The position numbers were made by a program, and so were the translations under genes. This document shows positions 25,911 through 40,512 of a stretch of DNA of 64,000 nt, one piece after another; within the stretch, counting starts at the first letter, position 1, and each line of letters opens with the position of its first letter. The stretch is from the NCBI RefSeq assembly GCF_047496725.1, contig NC_132972.1:6006001-6070000 (forward strand). The letters are read 5' to 3'. Under the pieces are notes generated by a model, which saw only the letters and a program-made list of their open reading frames with translations, searched no databases and had not been told where the DNA came from. The stretch is from Anoplolepis gracilipes (taxonomy: Eukaryota; Arthropoda; Insecta; Hymenoptera; Formicidae).

Positions 25911-26058
25911 CCTTTACTCTTTGACTTTATTTGCTAAAAATAATCGATAATTTCAGTAAAAAAGTATAAGTTTACATATTAATGCAAAGCGTGTAAAAAA
26001 TTTAATTTCTACTTATCTAATTTTATTACGAATCTTACAGATTTGGCCAAATTGCCAA

Positions 26059-26080
26059 AAAGAGAGAGAGAGAGAGAGTA
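26059..26080. repeat. (AG)n microsatellite
   Basis: About ten AG units. Confidence 0.85.
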
Positions 26081-27184
26081 ATGATATTATTTTTGAGAAT
26101 TAATAGATGTTGTTTGTGGAACCACAAATCGTCGTAATATATCATATTAAATAACAGCGTTTGTGTGATTGAAACTCGCTTGTTTTTTTCTGTTCAACTA
26201 GATTACATTTCGCGTTCGATAAAAGCATTCCAATTATATATCACATTCATACCGTGATATTTAATATATAATTCTTGTATTGCAACGTTATGTTGTTTGC
26301 AAAAATAATAACTGTTTAACGTAATGCGATTATTCATGCAATGTCGCGTCGAAAAGAAGCAATTGATACTGATGCAGAAAGTTTAATAAGGTCGATTTCC
26401 GGCGTACAATTTTTATCCGACAATTTTCATCGATACGTTTTTTAAGACGGATTATTGTATCCGACTCAGCGATTATATTAAAAAATAAGGATTATTGATC
26501 ATTTTAATAAATGAACGATATGAAATCGCGCCATTACCATAAGGACAGATAAACCGCACACTATATAGTATAAAGTGTGCTCAGCAGATGGCGGTCGTAG
26601 ATACTCTGATTATCATTCACTTTTATTCTATCAGCATCTTTACAATTAGAGAAAACTCTGCGATATATCTAATGAAACAGGATATTTCGCAATAAAAGGA
26701 ATTAAGCCACAACGGAAAATATTTTTGGAAAAAAATACGTTAAGAGCGATAGAAAAAATGAATCTTTTTCTATTAAACTCGAAAATTTATATTACCATCA
26801 TTTATCGCTTGAAATTGTTAAGTGCTATCATGGGGATTTTTCAAATCTCACTTTTGTTGCGCAAATATTGCGGCGACATAGTAATCTCAAATTATGATTT
26901 ATCCTCCGGGCCTTTAATATAATATATTTGACACGCGCATACACACCGCTCGTTATTCAATCTTTCTGATCGGGTTTTTTCACCATACAAAATGAGAGGG
27001 AAAGTTATTAAATAGCCATCACCTATATAGCGTTCGGCGAACTCGTTCCTTCGCGCGACCCTGACCCCTCGCAGTAAATCGCCGATGGTCGGATTTGGGC
27101 CAGTTTCGCGTCCGACACCATAAATTATCCAGCACTCGAGTTCCAGACTCGCATTTATTTGCTTTATCGCTGGGACCCGTACGC

Positions 27185-27208
27185 TTTTTTTTTTTTTTTT
27201 TTTTTTTT
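27185..27208. repeat. Poly-T tract
   Basis: Uninterrupted run of about 24 T. Confidence 0.9.
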
Positions 27209-28105
27209 CATTTTTGCTGTCTCCGGCAGCGTATTTCCACTTTATAGAACGTCGGATTTATTTTTCTACTTGAAAATTCCGCTCGGATAAACTGATCGAG
27301 TAGCTCACTTTCGTATTATTCGTTCTGTCGTTCTTGGACGTTAATTAATCAGAATTAATTAACCTGCGATGTCTTTATTTTCATCATTATTGTTGTTGAA
27401 TATTACGCTTAATCTCATCTTGCTTCAAGTTATGATATCTTTTTTTCCCTTTCAATAATATATATAAGCATTAATTTTGACAATATTATAAATATTGATA
27501 AATTTATTTTTTACATGCACATAGTTTTACAATATTACATTTGTCATTAATTGATTTTTTTGTAACGAAAAGATAACTTTCAATGTATTGTATTAGTGGA
27601 AATAAAAAATAAGTAGTTACTATTAAAATTGCTTCTTAAAGTCTTAAAGAATCTTAATGTATTATTTATCTATGCAGATATTATTTATGTAGTATTAATG
27701 TATTATTTTATGTTATCTTTAAAATATGCATTGCGTTATTACTATTGTATTACTTTAATTAAATAAATTTTGTACATATCAAATTTTAATACTGACTACT
27801 TATTTTTAATCGCTACTGTACTTATTGAAAGAATCAAATGTTAGTGTATTTTGTTACCATCTTCTCGTGTTACGTGACTACTGATCTCAATGTATACGAT
27901 GTAATAAACTACGACGTAGTGACCGTTTATAACACGAGACATTATAGATTTCCGAATCGCGTCATGGATATGACATATGGATATATACATAGGAAACAGA
28001 TGACCGAGGCGTCAAATCCGTATCCTAATTTCGGTCAACAAAATAGTTACTTTGAATAGACGTTGCAATTGATGTCATTGTGGCGCACTTATCGTCCGTA
28101 TGAAT

Positions 28106-28150
28106 AGAGACACTCGGTAAATGTACGGATGGAATAATTCGAGTGTCTCT
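28106..28150. repeat. Perfect 11-bp hairpin
   Basis: AGAGACACTCG at 28,106-28,116 and its exact reverse complement at 28,140-28,150 enclose a 23-nt loop. The stem does not extend far enough for a typical insect pre-miRNA. Confidence 0.7.
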
Positions 28151-31100
28151 TAGCGCGGAATAATTATTCGATGGCCCAATTTCACTTTTTGACGTACACA
28201 TATGCAAGAGGTGTTCGTCAGAGAATTATTGTACGTTTGGAATTTTTAATTCCAAAGGCTCTCATTTTCTTGTTTCTATAAGTTTTATTTTAATAAATCT
28301 TTCTTGATAATTTTAAAGATTTTTTTTTTTAAATAGAAAAAAAATTTTGGGAAAATTATTTATTAAAGCTTTCTCTTAAGATTGCATTTTAAATTTCATG
28401 ATTCTAACAATAAGTTCCCTCTCGACATACTTATCAATATATCTTAATTCGCCGCTGACAATATGTATCACTCGTTGTATAAGTCACTTAGAAGAAAAAT
28501 AGCTCATAATTTTATTCAGAAACTTTATACAAAATTTTGTATTCAGAAAGCCAGACACGTTATATAGATTTTTTTTATTTTTATTTCGAACGAATGTGCT
28601 TCTCATATACATATAAATCATTCGCGTGTGCCTCTGATAAAATACAAAATCTGTGAAAGTTTCTCTGCTTTAGTAAAGTTACGACTCTATTTACTTTGCG
28701 CGTAATAGACTTTACTGTACACATTAACTACTTTGCGGAATCACCACATAGGACATGTCAAATAAATACTGCGATGATTCAAAAATTCGACCGCGGAAAA
28801 AAACAAAGATTGCTTTTATTTATTTAATGTTTTGTTGTAACTTATTGTTTAAAAAAAAAATAGATTGTCTTTTTACAATTGTCCAACTGTATAAAAGAAT
28901 TAAAAATTTCTATTTTCTCGCGTATATAGATACATAATACACACTTTTAATATATTAAGAAAAACAAGCTTTTACCCCTTTTTTGGCTTGCAAGAAAAAG
29001 TTTACCGCGATGACGATCAAGGTTACGAACAATCTCAAGTTCGGATCAGTAACGAACATATCGATTGTTCCGCTCTTATATCAAAGGAAAACAAAGGAGC
29101 AGCCGCCGCCGCCCTTTATGCACTCGCATGTATGCATAGCAACGGCGACCGAGGATGTGCATCTATGCTATCGAGTAGTTGCCGTCTGCTATCGGATACG
29201 TATGTATACATACGTGTGTTACATACCGTGGATACATATCGGCGCACATATTCTCCACAATATACACGATGATGCATACAAGATGACCGCAAATTTAGAT
29301 CACATTCCCGAGATCCTCACCTTCGCGAAAATGTTCGGACGACCGAACTGTCTGGAAATAATATCGCTGCATCTTGTGATACTGCAAAATTGCTCTTACG
29401 AAATGACGATATTAAAAAAACGAATCACAAAACATCTATCGCCATGTTTTATTTTTATTTTTTTCCTTTTATTAAATGATTTTTTATTATTTTTTTTTTT
29501 CAATAAAAGTCGAATACGATTAAAGTTATTATACGATATATTAATTTTTTAACGATTACATGAATAATACATTGACACATGATAGATTGCACTTTGCGCT
29601 GTATTAGCATTATTTATCATATTATTAATATTTAGAAGTGAATAATTTATGATTTTATGATGTTATCTATAATATATATATACACTTTTTTATAAAATTA
29701 TATAATTTTTTTTTATAAAATAAAATAATTCTGTGGAACGAATTATTTTTATTCTTAGCAAATAAAATTTAAATTAAAAAATAAAAATATTTTTGTAAAT
29801 TTCCATTTGTAAATAAGTTTGCATTACTTCACGAACATAATTCGAATCACAGATTTTCGATTGAAAAATCTTTATCATAATCTTGCTTGTATTAAGTTTA
29901 AGACATTCGCTTTCAAGCACGTTCGCGGAATTACAGTACAGATACGTGTCCAAGATCTTCGTAAAAATTTCTTCCAGCACGTGGTGCTTCTGCTAGAAAT
30001 GCATAGTTTGCTATTGGCGGAAGTTTCTTGATTAAATTATCGGGCGCGTGTTCGTTTCATACTTCCTGCTCGTACGTATCCCTAAGCTGGAACATTTCTC
30101 TGGCACGTGGAATCGATTTGGCTGACCGATTTACTAAGGGACAGTGAGAAGCATATGACGTCGCTATACCCTATTTACCTATTTCTAACAGATTCACCGG
30201 TAATTTAGCTATTTTCAACAGTATTAAGAATGTCGAACGTAAGAAATGTCGAGGATGTCTCGCAAGTGACTTTAAAGTTTATGCGAACTTGCACTTAATT
30301 TTATAAGTTCCGGCGTTGGCAAACTTTTAGATCGACTTTATGTCAAAACTTATGTATATACATTTATACGATATGATATAATTTCTAATATCACATTTTA
30401 ATTCTTAAAAATTTTCTTTATATAAATATTTGAACTCGATTTTTTTTTCTTTACATTTATCATATTTACTAAAACCTCTAATTTTCTTAGACTTATTATA
30501 TTTTGTTTTAAATATTTTTTTTCTATTTTTTAAATTATTTTCTTACATCTATTGAAGGAAACTTTTATTATTATTATTGTAAAATTATAGACGTGAATTT
30601 TTTTGTTTTATAATTAAAGTGGTTCGCGAAATATAGTACATGTAATACATAATTCAGAAGCGTACTCTCGCTCGCCGTGAATCTCTATTGCATTGTTTCT
30701 CAGAATGCGAGAAAAAAAGGCGGAATAATCAGTTGAAGTTCTTGATTCGGAGAGGAACAAGTTCGCCCGCGCCATTAGGTAGATACTCTCTTCAGGGATC
30801 TCCTCGTCTGCGACGAGGTCATCGGGTAAATGGGTCAAGTAGGTTTACAAGCACTCGCCGCGTGTACTTAGGTATGCAGATTGCACGAGGCAATCGCGTT
30901 TGTAAAGCATCACTGTGCACGCGGTTGTATTTACGTCCATTTACGAATTTACGTCTGGCTTTGCTTAAGTCTCCTTAATTCCAATGGTGACCTATCGTGT
31001 ACGGTATCGTGACGATATACACAAACCCAAAGAGCATATCGTAATTCAATGTAAATCGCAGCGACAAGTTGAAAGTGAATCGAGAATGTCGAAATGTACA

Positions 31101-33742
31101 GAAGTACAAATTACGAAAAGTATACATAAATTTTTTATCAATGTTTTTATATTTCATTATTCTACACATTTCTTTCCAGTATTACATCATTATTTCAGAT
31201 ATTCGCTAAATTATACAAGAATAGATAATTGATATCTTTAATCTAAGAGAGAGATTATATTTTGATGGCTTATAAAATGATTAAAATATTACTTTTCTGT
31301 TGAGAAATATTTACTTCGTCGAGAGCAAAATATATTATTTTGAAAGCGATTATAATAACAAGATTATTAAGAGTAGAAAGTTCATTGAAATTAAAACATG
31401 ATTATGTAATCATTAAATTGTCGAGATTTCTTTTTATCTCGCGATATGCGAATAGCTTCGATAATCAATATTCGAGTATGTTTACAAGCAACAGATAGTA
31501 TTGTTAGTAACTCTATGTATTACGTAAAGCAGCTCTCATAAACAGGACAAATAATAATGATCAGACATGATTAGATTAATTGGACATATTAAACAAGTTT
31601 AGATCACACGGAGAGCATGCGAGTCTCTGTGTGTTAACTCGTATAGCTTGCAATCGTAAAAGTTACGCACGTACATAAACGTATTGCATTCCACATTGCG
31701 TAGCTTCGTGTTGCGCTAACTCGTGAAACGATTCTAACATTGCGTGAACTCTCTTGGATCGCGCGACAAAAACCACAAGAAATAAGATAAAGATGGAAGC
31801 TATTCCGAAATCATTTTGGAATGGAAACTTTTCTCGGAGTGAAATCTCATATTACTTGGTATGCAACTTTGTTTCTTTAATACCGAAGTATTAAACATTA
31901 TATATAAAATATATTAATCATTATACATATTATTATATATATTTATCATTTTTTAATTTATAATTAATTATTAATCATTGATTATACATAAAAAATAATA
32001 TGTAACAAATTAATAACGATTAATATACTTTATAATATATAATATTAATTAATATCTCAGCATTAGAGAAACGATTCTTTTCGAGAGTCATTACATCAAG
32101 CGATAGAAGATCTCACTCAGGAAAGTTTCTCTCAAATTATTTATATATTTTAATAATTAATATAACATGGTTAATTAATTGTAAAGAGTACTATAAAATG
32201 TTCACGATAAGTACAATATTTACATATTATTTTCTGTACATATTAGATGAGTATCGGTATTTTAAGAGATTTACTTTGCTTCTACAGAAGTTACAGATAA
32301 TAAAGTTGTGGCTTATTTATTTATTAAATTCTTTATATAATCAAGGAAGAAAGGAAGAAAATTAACAATTTATTATTCATTATTTAATTAGATAAACTAT
32401 TATTATGTATGAGACGACTAAAAATTTTGCGATAGAACAGAAGACCGGTCCTTAGGGATAGGAAGGTCGATTTGGCCGATCAGTGGAAGATTCAAGGATC
32501 CAAAGAGTGGACTGGACGTACTTGCTCTGCTCCCAGTGTGCTTTGTTATTATTAACTTTCGAAACATCTCGACCTTCCACGCGGCGTCGCGTCGGCCTTC
32601 CTCTTGTCACACAGAAACCACGTTCGTCGCGATACTTCATCTCTTATGGCGCCTGTCGTCTCGGAACAAAAAGATTATTGAGAGAGCAATGTCCGCCGAA
32701 TGTCCTCGTATTTTATCAGGACTTACCAGTCATTCAGGGAGGGAAGGGAAGAGAGTGGGTAGAAGTGCGAATCTGGCTTGCGAAAAAAAGAATGCTCGCA
32801 CAAATGAGTAATGGAAGAGTAATGGAAGCGCGTGTAAAATGTTATGGTTATTTTTTTTTTATAATTTAAGGAACGATGCAGGAAATAATGTACAACAAAT
32901 TATTATATTTTATTATAAAATAATAGAATTTATATGTATGTACATAAAAATTATATACACACATATTATATATATAATAATATATGCGTATAACAAAGCA
33001 ATATAATGTTGTTATGATATTCTGTTATTGCATTATAAATTGCCGTTTTTTAGAAAGATTTATCGAGAACGTTATGATTTTGAAAAAGATAATGTATAAT
33101 TTCATTACGCATTAATTATATTAATTGGCGTTGATGGCTTTTATGTATGTCGATAAATTTATCGCAAATATTTGTGTGAGATGATACAATTTCTCTTATT
33201 CTGTTTGCAACATCGAAATTTAAACTTGTTTTATTAGTTTCAATTTCTAGTCAGGATGCGATCACATTTAACGGGGACCCTCTTTCTATCAGGACTCAGG
33301 ACCGTTTTCTTTCCCGCCCCAATCGAGTACGCGCTCCGATCGACGTTCTTGAATCTTGCTAGGGATCGTAAAGAACGCCATTCGCGTTTCGCGTTGAACA
33401 GAAATACGACAGAACGCCCATGTCCCGAAGGATAATCCCAGATAGTCGTCGGCTGTTTTATGGTCGCGTGTAAAAAAGAAGAGACACGCGCGAGAATGTG
33501 ATTCTTCTACTACTTTTACGAGAAGCCATTTTAACGGCCGCCCATTGACGCATTGATGCGCGTTCTTCATTCTGCGAACAAATATATAATCCGTAACTTT
33601 GCGCATTTTCCTTCTTCTATCTTACAACTAGGCACAGAAACTAATTAAAATATAAATAAAGCTAAGATACGGAAGATAAAATTTGATTGATTTTCTGAAA
33701 AAAATCAAACTAATAATAATGTCAAAGCCAATATCAACTACT

Positions 33743-33776
33743 AATATATTAATAATAATAATAATAATAATAATAA
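33743..33776. repeat. (AAT)n microsatellite
   Basis: About ten AAT units. Confidence 0.85.
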
Positions 33777-34725
33777 GTTTTAGTTAAGTAGTTATTATAA
33801 TGTTTTTCGTAGACTGCTCTCCGTAGTATTACCTACTCTACTCAGATTCTCTTGAGCTAAAAAAGTTGGTGATTAATTAATTTATTAAAATATAGTCCAA
33901 AAAAAAATATGTATTATCTGACAAAAAATACAAATGTATTGCAGAATTAATTGCTTTTTCCTCCTGTTTTTATTAAAATAAACTGGATTATATATGGAGA
34001 TACATTACGAAAATATTTTATCTAAGACTTATATGTATATGTATGTAACTCGAATATGGATGTTGATCACGTCTCGTCTGCAACGGTTCTGTTGTTTTCG
34101 GTTATGTCCTAAATTTTCTATATTGGAATATGTGTGAAAATTGAGAAAGCTCGAAAAGTGTCCGTACACGTGTGACCATCGCAACCGTAATCTCCAGAGT
34201 CTACAATTGACCGTGGGAAAATATAGGTCAGTGGCATATTATGCCGTGCATATATATTTGCATAAAATTGTTTCTTGGCAAAGTGTTCGTATAGGCTTAT
34301 TAATGAAGCTACATAATTTACTCGCCGATGTAATAATAATATTTTCTCGCGCAGATATATTTACCATAATTAATGTTTTATTAACAACGTAAAATATATA
34401 CAATATTTTATAATATTTTTATAGAATTTATAAAATAGAAGAAATTTTTATTTTAATAAAACACAAATTTAACAAATATATTTTATTAATATTTTACAAC
34501 TTGTTATTAATGAATATAAAATAACGATAGTGTAATGCAAGTAAATATTCTATGAATAAATTAATCTTTAAAATTTTGATTACAAATATAAATTTGCCTC
34601 CGCGTAAAACGATTTTATTTTTAGTCTCAGTTTATAAATGTAACATGCATATAAATTACTCGATGAGAATTCTTACATAATTTGAATCGCATGAAGAAAT
34701 TTCCTTCAATTTATCGATTTTGCTT

Positions 34726-34765
34726 TGACGTCAAGGTCGCATCTGTTGTTATCAGCTGATACAAC
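34726..34765. promoter_or_regulatory. Candidate enhancer site: CRE plus palindromic GATA/E-box/GATA
   Basis: TGACGTCA (34,726-34,733) is a perfect CREB/ATF-type palindrome running into TCAAGGTCG, which resembles an FTZ-F1/ERR half-site. Sixteen bases further, TATCAGCTGATA (34,750-34,761) is a perfect 12-bp palindrome that nests a CAGCTG E-box between two inverted GATA sites, flanked by GTTG and CAAC. Such clustering is suggestive only; each site is expected by chance now and then in 64 kb. Confidence 0.3.
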
Positions 34766-36298
34766 TGCGGCCGATAAATATGTAAATGTACAATGGGAAA
34801 TTCGATTCTGTTACGGCTTTCTCGATCACCGTATTCGAAAAGAAAGAGCCTCTCCGTTGCCAACCGCGTTCAAACCGATTTGCTTGTCTTGCTTTATAGC
34901 ATAAACACGGACCGCTTTCAAGGCCTTCATGAATTCTACGGTGACATTATTTCATCATTGATTGGCCGGAAGTGAGATGAGATCCTCAGGCATTTAAGTC
35001 ACGATCGAGCCTCATTGAGGTCGAGTACTCGACCTAACATTGAACTAGACAAAAGCGATCGATATCGTTATACGATGGAACGCGCTGTTTCTCGACGCTA
35101 TTTATCGCTCTTAACCATGTCGTTATAAATGTGTGTGACGTTAAAATCAAAGCTATTTATAAAGAGATTTATGTAGAACAGGATAAAATAAGCAATAATT
35201 ATTATTATTTTAAAAATTATTATTATTTTATCGTATGTTTATTGAATTATTATGAATGTTGTTTATTGACGATTGTTAAAACTTGTGAGCGCGATATTGT
35301 TTTCGACATCGATAGAAATCGCGAATAGCGTGGCTTTCTTACATCGAGATGAGCGATGGCAAGTTGCGGTACTCAGTTGGACGCGTGTCTCGCAATTTGC
35401 AATAAACTCTTATATAAGTGAGTTAAGGCCGACACTGATGTGACGGAAACGTTTAGATCCTATCTACTAGTCGGACCATGCAAGCTCCTTTTTACGACAG
35501 CTTAATCGTTTAACGAGGATAATTAGCCTCGTTAAAGCGCGACCGAATTGCTATCGTACGTGACATGCGATTGATTTTATAGCGAGCGCGAATTCTTTAC
35601 GAATTTATTGACGTGAAAAAATACTTAAAATATTGAGGCGCAACTTAATGAAAAATAATAAAATTGAAAAACAGTCATTAATATATTACACTATTATGTT
35701 TTTATTAAAATTCCTATAACATTATATTTCCCTTTTGGCGTGTAATTTATTTAATGGAATAATAATTTTATAGACTACAATTTATTTGATCTTCATAAAA
35801 TAATCTACCTTTTCACAAGATAATGTTTTATTAATATAAATTTTATGACGTTATTGTTTAAAATGTTTAAAAAAATGACAAAAATGAAGATAAAATGTAA
35901 CAAAAAATTAAGTGTTAAATAAGAAGGAAATTAAAATGAATTTGATTCAAAAAAATTTTTCTCGCGATACAAGTTTATTCTCGTATTTGTCTTCGTGAAT
36001 TAACGATCCGACGTAATTAACGCAGCACACACATGTTGTCGTTCGCGACACGAGCACAAATGGCATGCGACGCGAGCTGCGACGCACGTTGCATATAATA
36101 ATACACATGTATACGCACGCATACGTATACAGGACATGCAGCTGCATAATTTGCTGATATCGTCGAACACGCCAATTCGCAAGCGTCGCGAGCTCGTAAA
36201 CAAATTAAACGCGCCCTCGTGCGTGATCCGTTCACGTCCGTGAACTTGCGAGATAGGATGATGAAAATATATGCAACGCATAGAAAGAAAGATCATTG

Positions 36299-36301
<3 letters not shown>

Positions 36302-36338
<37 letters not shown>
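36302..36338. repeat. (TA)n microsatellite
   Basis: Uninterrupted TA dinucleotides. Confidence 0.95.
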
Positions 36339-36339
<1 letters not shown>

Positions 36340-38351
36340 CATAACAGATGGAAATTATTCAGTTATATAATAATTGAATAATTTGTTGCAATTTGAAAAA
36401 TTATAACATAATGTGCGTTTAAATGTTAAATGGCATTTTAGATCTTCGCACTACATTTGTTTCTCTTTGTTGGAAATAATTATATGTAATGTGAGCAATA
36501 TACAAATAAATGCGCGTCTAAATCTCTTATCTCTTTTAATAATAGAATTATAGACAGAGAAACTATGGTCTGGAAAATATCTTCTTTCAAAATATAGGAA
36601 AATGTTAATTTCGTATAATATATTACAATTTAGAAATTTAATTCTTATCTAAGTAGGCCATCTCTTTACAAAATTACGTGCACAAGGCTACGCGCTTTAA
36701 CTATGATTTATCTATGTGGGATTCCTTGCGTTAGCAGCGAGGTGAAGGATTGTTGTTTTATTTATTCGAAAAATACGAACGCGAAACGGGGAGGCGCAGG
36801 CTAAATCGCGCTATAAATAAAATATAAGCGAGAGCCGCGTCGCGGTGCTAACCCCGCCGAGAGGCTAGGGAATATTTAGCGTGTGGGCAAAAATTAAAAT
36901 TCATAAAGCGTACGTTGCGTTTTAACATTGTGCCCCGTCCGCGAAGCCAAAATTGTCGACATGGTCTATCTTGGTGAAATCGTGGAGCGAAAAGTGACAT
37001 AATTTTGATCTTCTCGATTGAATTTGCGGATATTTGATTTCGGAATTTTCTGTCTAAACACGAGAATGCACAGCCGAAGGGATGAAAAGGGAGAGACCGA
37101 TTGACACGTGAAAAATGTAAACGACTGTCAATCAATTGATCCGTGAATTAATTCCATCACGTTGTATCGGCACACAATCTCATTTCCTTCATTCATACAA
37201 TGTCAAATATAGAAATGATCAACGTGGGCGAATAAGAACGCGCCGCCTGTCATAATGCAGGCACTCAACAATAACGCAGCTGCACGCGGACGTGTGTTGC
37301 GACGTTCGATCTCGCTTCTATTGAACGTGCGCGACACATCCGTGAAACATGACATGCTCCAATTTCTCGTCGCAAAAGCGTGCCGTTACGGGCTCGCCGA
37401 AAATAGTTTTCTCGTGGAGAAGAGTCCTTGTTATCTCGGAACGAGTTGGGGAGAGGCTCGCTCGTGGTTGTCCGCGATCTTGCAACAGGATGCTTCAAAG
37501 GGGATGCTATGCTGACCGACAGTCTTGTGGAAATTCTCTGGAATGCGGTTGTTCTTGAGCAGTTCGACCGGTTCGACGTACTTCATGTTCTACACCTCCG
37601 GTTTCCCGCTTTTTTATACGTCCTCCTCGTCTCTTTTCTTGCGTAAACTTTTTATATGCTGTAAAAAAATCTTTTGTAATCTTGGGTATCATTTTTTTTA
37701 AACAAGTATACAATATATTTTATCTACCGATTTCATATATATTACGGCAATGTTACATTTATTTAATCCGCGAATTATTCTGTTGTAACGAATTTATTTC
37801 ATTTTCTTAGTATTTTGTTTTTCTGATTCAAATTATTCTGATATTATTATTCGTATCATCAAATTCATATTATCGCAGTATTATTTTGTGTTTATCGTGC
37901 TTAAAAGAAATTGTTTCAAAACGCGCAAAGTGAATCTATATTCTATATGTATATATGTATATTTTTTTCTGTTTCTTTGTTCCATTTTGCAAGGAAAAGC
38001 ATTTGTACATTTCTTTAAAAGGAAAATACGTTTTTATTTTGAAATGGAATTTTTCTGGGAAAAATGGAACTTTCTTTTACGCCAACACTTTCTTTCCGAT
38101 TCTCGGTAGCTATTCATTTTTTATCGACAGCTCTCGATTCGCTGACCAAGCACAATAAACCATGGTCACGATTAATGACCGCGATTTTACACGATTTTAC
38201 ACAATTTTAACGCAAGAATACATACGAGCAACGTGACTTCTCTAAATGTGGTTTACGAGCGATTGGATCGCGCGAATATGCACGATCCCGTTTGATCTGA
38301 GCATTTCAATTTTCTTATCAAATTCTAACTCCGATTCGAACGAGATTATTT

Positions 38352-38905
38352 ACAAGAGAAGGTATAAAAGCGTCTCTCTCTGATTTTAATGCGCTTTGAA
38401 TATGTAGTCTAGGTCAAAATAAGAGACACGTATTTTTTTATACGGCTGTTAAGGCGGTAAAACACTCTCTTGAAAAAAATCAGTTTTTATATTTCTGAGC
38501 AAATTTCTGTCGAAAGAGATATAGGTAAGAGATATAAAAAAAAAGTTTCCAATAAAAATTTTATGGTTTTTAATGTACTTTGAAACTGCATAATCAGATT
38601 TTTTAAAAAATGAAGGAAGAAGAGGGGATTTAAAAAAATATGACATTTTCGAAAAAAATCTGATTATGCAGTTTTAAAGTACATTAAAAACCATAAAATT
38701 TTTATTGGAAACTTTTATATTTCTTACCGTTTTGACAGTATTTGCTCAGAAATATAAATACCGATTTTTCTCAAAGTGTTTCAACCCCTTAACGGTCATA
38801 TGACGGGCACGTATAAAAAAATACATGTCTCTTATTTTGACCTAAACTACAACATATTCAAAGTGCATCAAAATCGGAGGGGGACACTTCCATACCTTCC
38901 CTTGT
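38352..38905. mobile_element. Foldback element with about 250-bp inverted arms
   Basis: The two halves are reverse complements over nearly their whole length. The inner arms (about 38,548-38,612 and 38,651-38,713) are almost perfect: TTCCAATAAAAATTTTATGG and CTGCATAATCAGATTTTTT on the left have their reverse complements on the right. Outer arms match more loosely: AGGTCAAAATAAGAGACACG and TTTGAATATG on the left, CTTATTTTGACCT and CATATTCAAAG on the right. The outermost similarity I can follow is ACAAGAGAAGGTAT against the reverse complement of ATACCTTCCCTTGT. A loop of about 40 nt (AAGGAAGAAGAGGGG region) separates the arms. No transposase is encoded. It is a non-autonomous foldback/MITE-type DNA element; superfamily not assigned and target duplication not clear. 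Confidence 0.8.
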
Positions 38906-40470
38906 TAGTTAGTTGCCTTATATTCTTCTGTGAGATCGTAGGATTTTGTTTATACGCTATGCGCGAACCTTTTAGACGATTTGTTCTACAGTGATTTTCG
39001 TTAATGTGATAATCGCGTGCAGCGATTGCATGCGTGCTGCTTTTCTGTCCGTAGGAACTAAAATAATGCTATACATTTTATCTCACACACGATATCGCAT
39101 GCAGTTAAATAATGCAGCTAATGTATATGTATATAATGCTGCACGAAATTATCATGTCGTCTAATATTGGGAAGGAAGTTGATTTAGCTCGATCTACACT
39201 ATCGGTCCACTCACGCTGCGCTCATGGTTCGATCAAAAATATTTTTCTATTGTGTCCGCGAAGAAGCTTCCTCTGTACTACGGACTCCGGAATTAAAGTT
39301 AATGAATCAATTTAAATAGAAACAATGAAACAACAAAACTTTAATAAGAACCATCGATAATAATTAACAGACAACTAATGATATAATTTCGTATGATACT
39401 TTAAAACAAAAGGAGTGATGCCCGTTACATGAATGCCGACTATAGTGGCGCTGGTATTGAAAGGGATAATATACATACGTATGTATTCATACTACGGATA
39501 ACACTCAAGTTTCAGTCTGGTTTCGTTCCAGCAAAGATCCTTCGAAACAATATTTTACTAAAGTGTGTGATCGCACTTGTCCGGACTCGCATCGATAGAG
39601 AACAGGCTTTCAATCAATCCATCGTCAGTTCTTGCAATCTGTCAGTGTCGAGTAGTGTCAAACGATATAAATAAAATAATCTTGGTTATTTGAAAAAAAT
39701 ACTTATACACGTTTATAATTATAAATTAATTATTGATATATCTCTTAATTTTTATCTAAACATGCATTAAAAAAAATATGAAAAATTTTAATATAGTGAT
39801 TTTGTGAATTTTTAGGTGAAATGTTCATTGAATTATTAGTCTAATCAATGATTGTATAATTTTCGAGATCTGACCGAAAGCGGATCGTGAGCGATTCGAT
39901 AGTGTAAATACTCTAGGAAATAGTGTGAACAAATGATCGATAGTGTGGATCGGACCTTCTTATCTAGAAAAAATTTATGTATAGGATTATTATTATCTTA
40001 TCCAGGTATATAACGTGACAAGGAATTGCTTTTTTATAGCGAATTATAAATATTTTTTGATAACGATACTAATACTGATAAAAAGACAAAAAAAAAAGAA
40101 GCAAGTAAATCTCTCTTTGTTAGCGGTTAATTACGATTTACTTAGTTTCTTTAATATTAAACGCAATAATCGAAATCAGTGTAATTTTAAGGATTTTGGT
40201 ATCAACGTGCAGAAAAATGTAGTTTACTGAATTCAATGTTTTTATTATGAAAAGTAAACATTGGAACTGTTTCCTTTACGTCTAAAAAAAAATACCTCGA
40301 AATACCAAAGTTCTATCGCTGTCAATGAATTACAATCTTCGATGTATGTGTGTGTATGAACTGTAAAACTATGTCGCTTGAAAAGCGCTTCGCTTTAAGG
40401 AGAAGAAGATCGGCTGCTGCAGCCGCCTTCCGGGAATTCTATTTTTAGCCAGACACACCTGAATGAACGA

Positions 40471-40512
40471 GTCTCTCTCTCTCTCTCTTTCTCTCTGTCT
40501 CTCTCTTTCTTT
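40471..40512. repeat. (TC)n-rich microsatellite
   Basis: CT dinucleotides with a few T and G interruptions. Confidence 0.85.

Noticed and set aside
32452..32869. Overlapping ORFs of 62-128 codons on both strands
   Set aside because: Several frames are open at once because the patch is G+C-richer; none has matching splice signals or a familiar motif.
33289..33606. 105-codon minus-strand ORF
   Set aside because: No homology I can recognise and no clear acceptor or donor; compatible with composition.
36812..36819. TATAAATA as a promoter
   Set aside because: No initiator at the right distance and no exon downstream.
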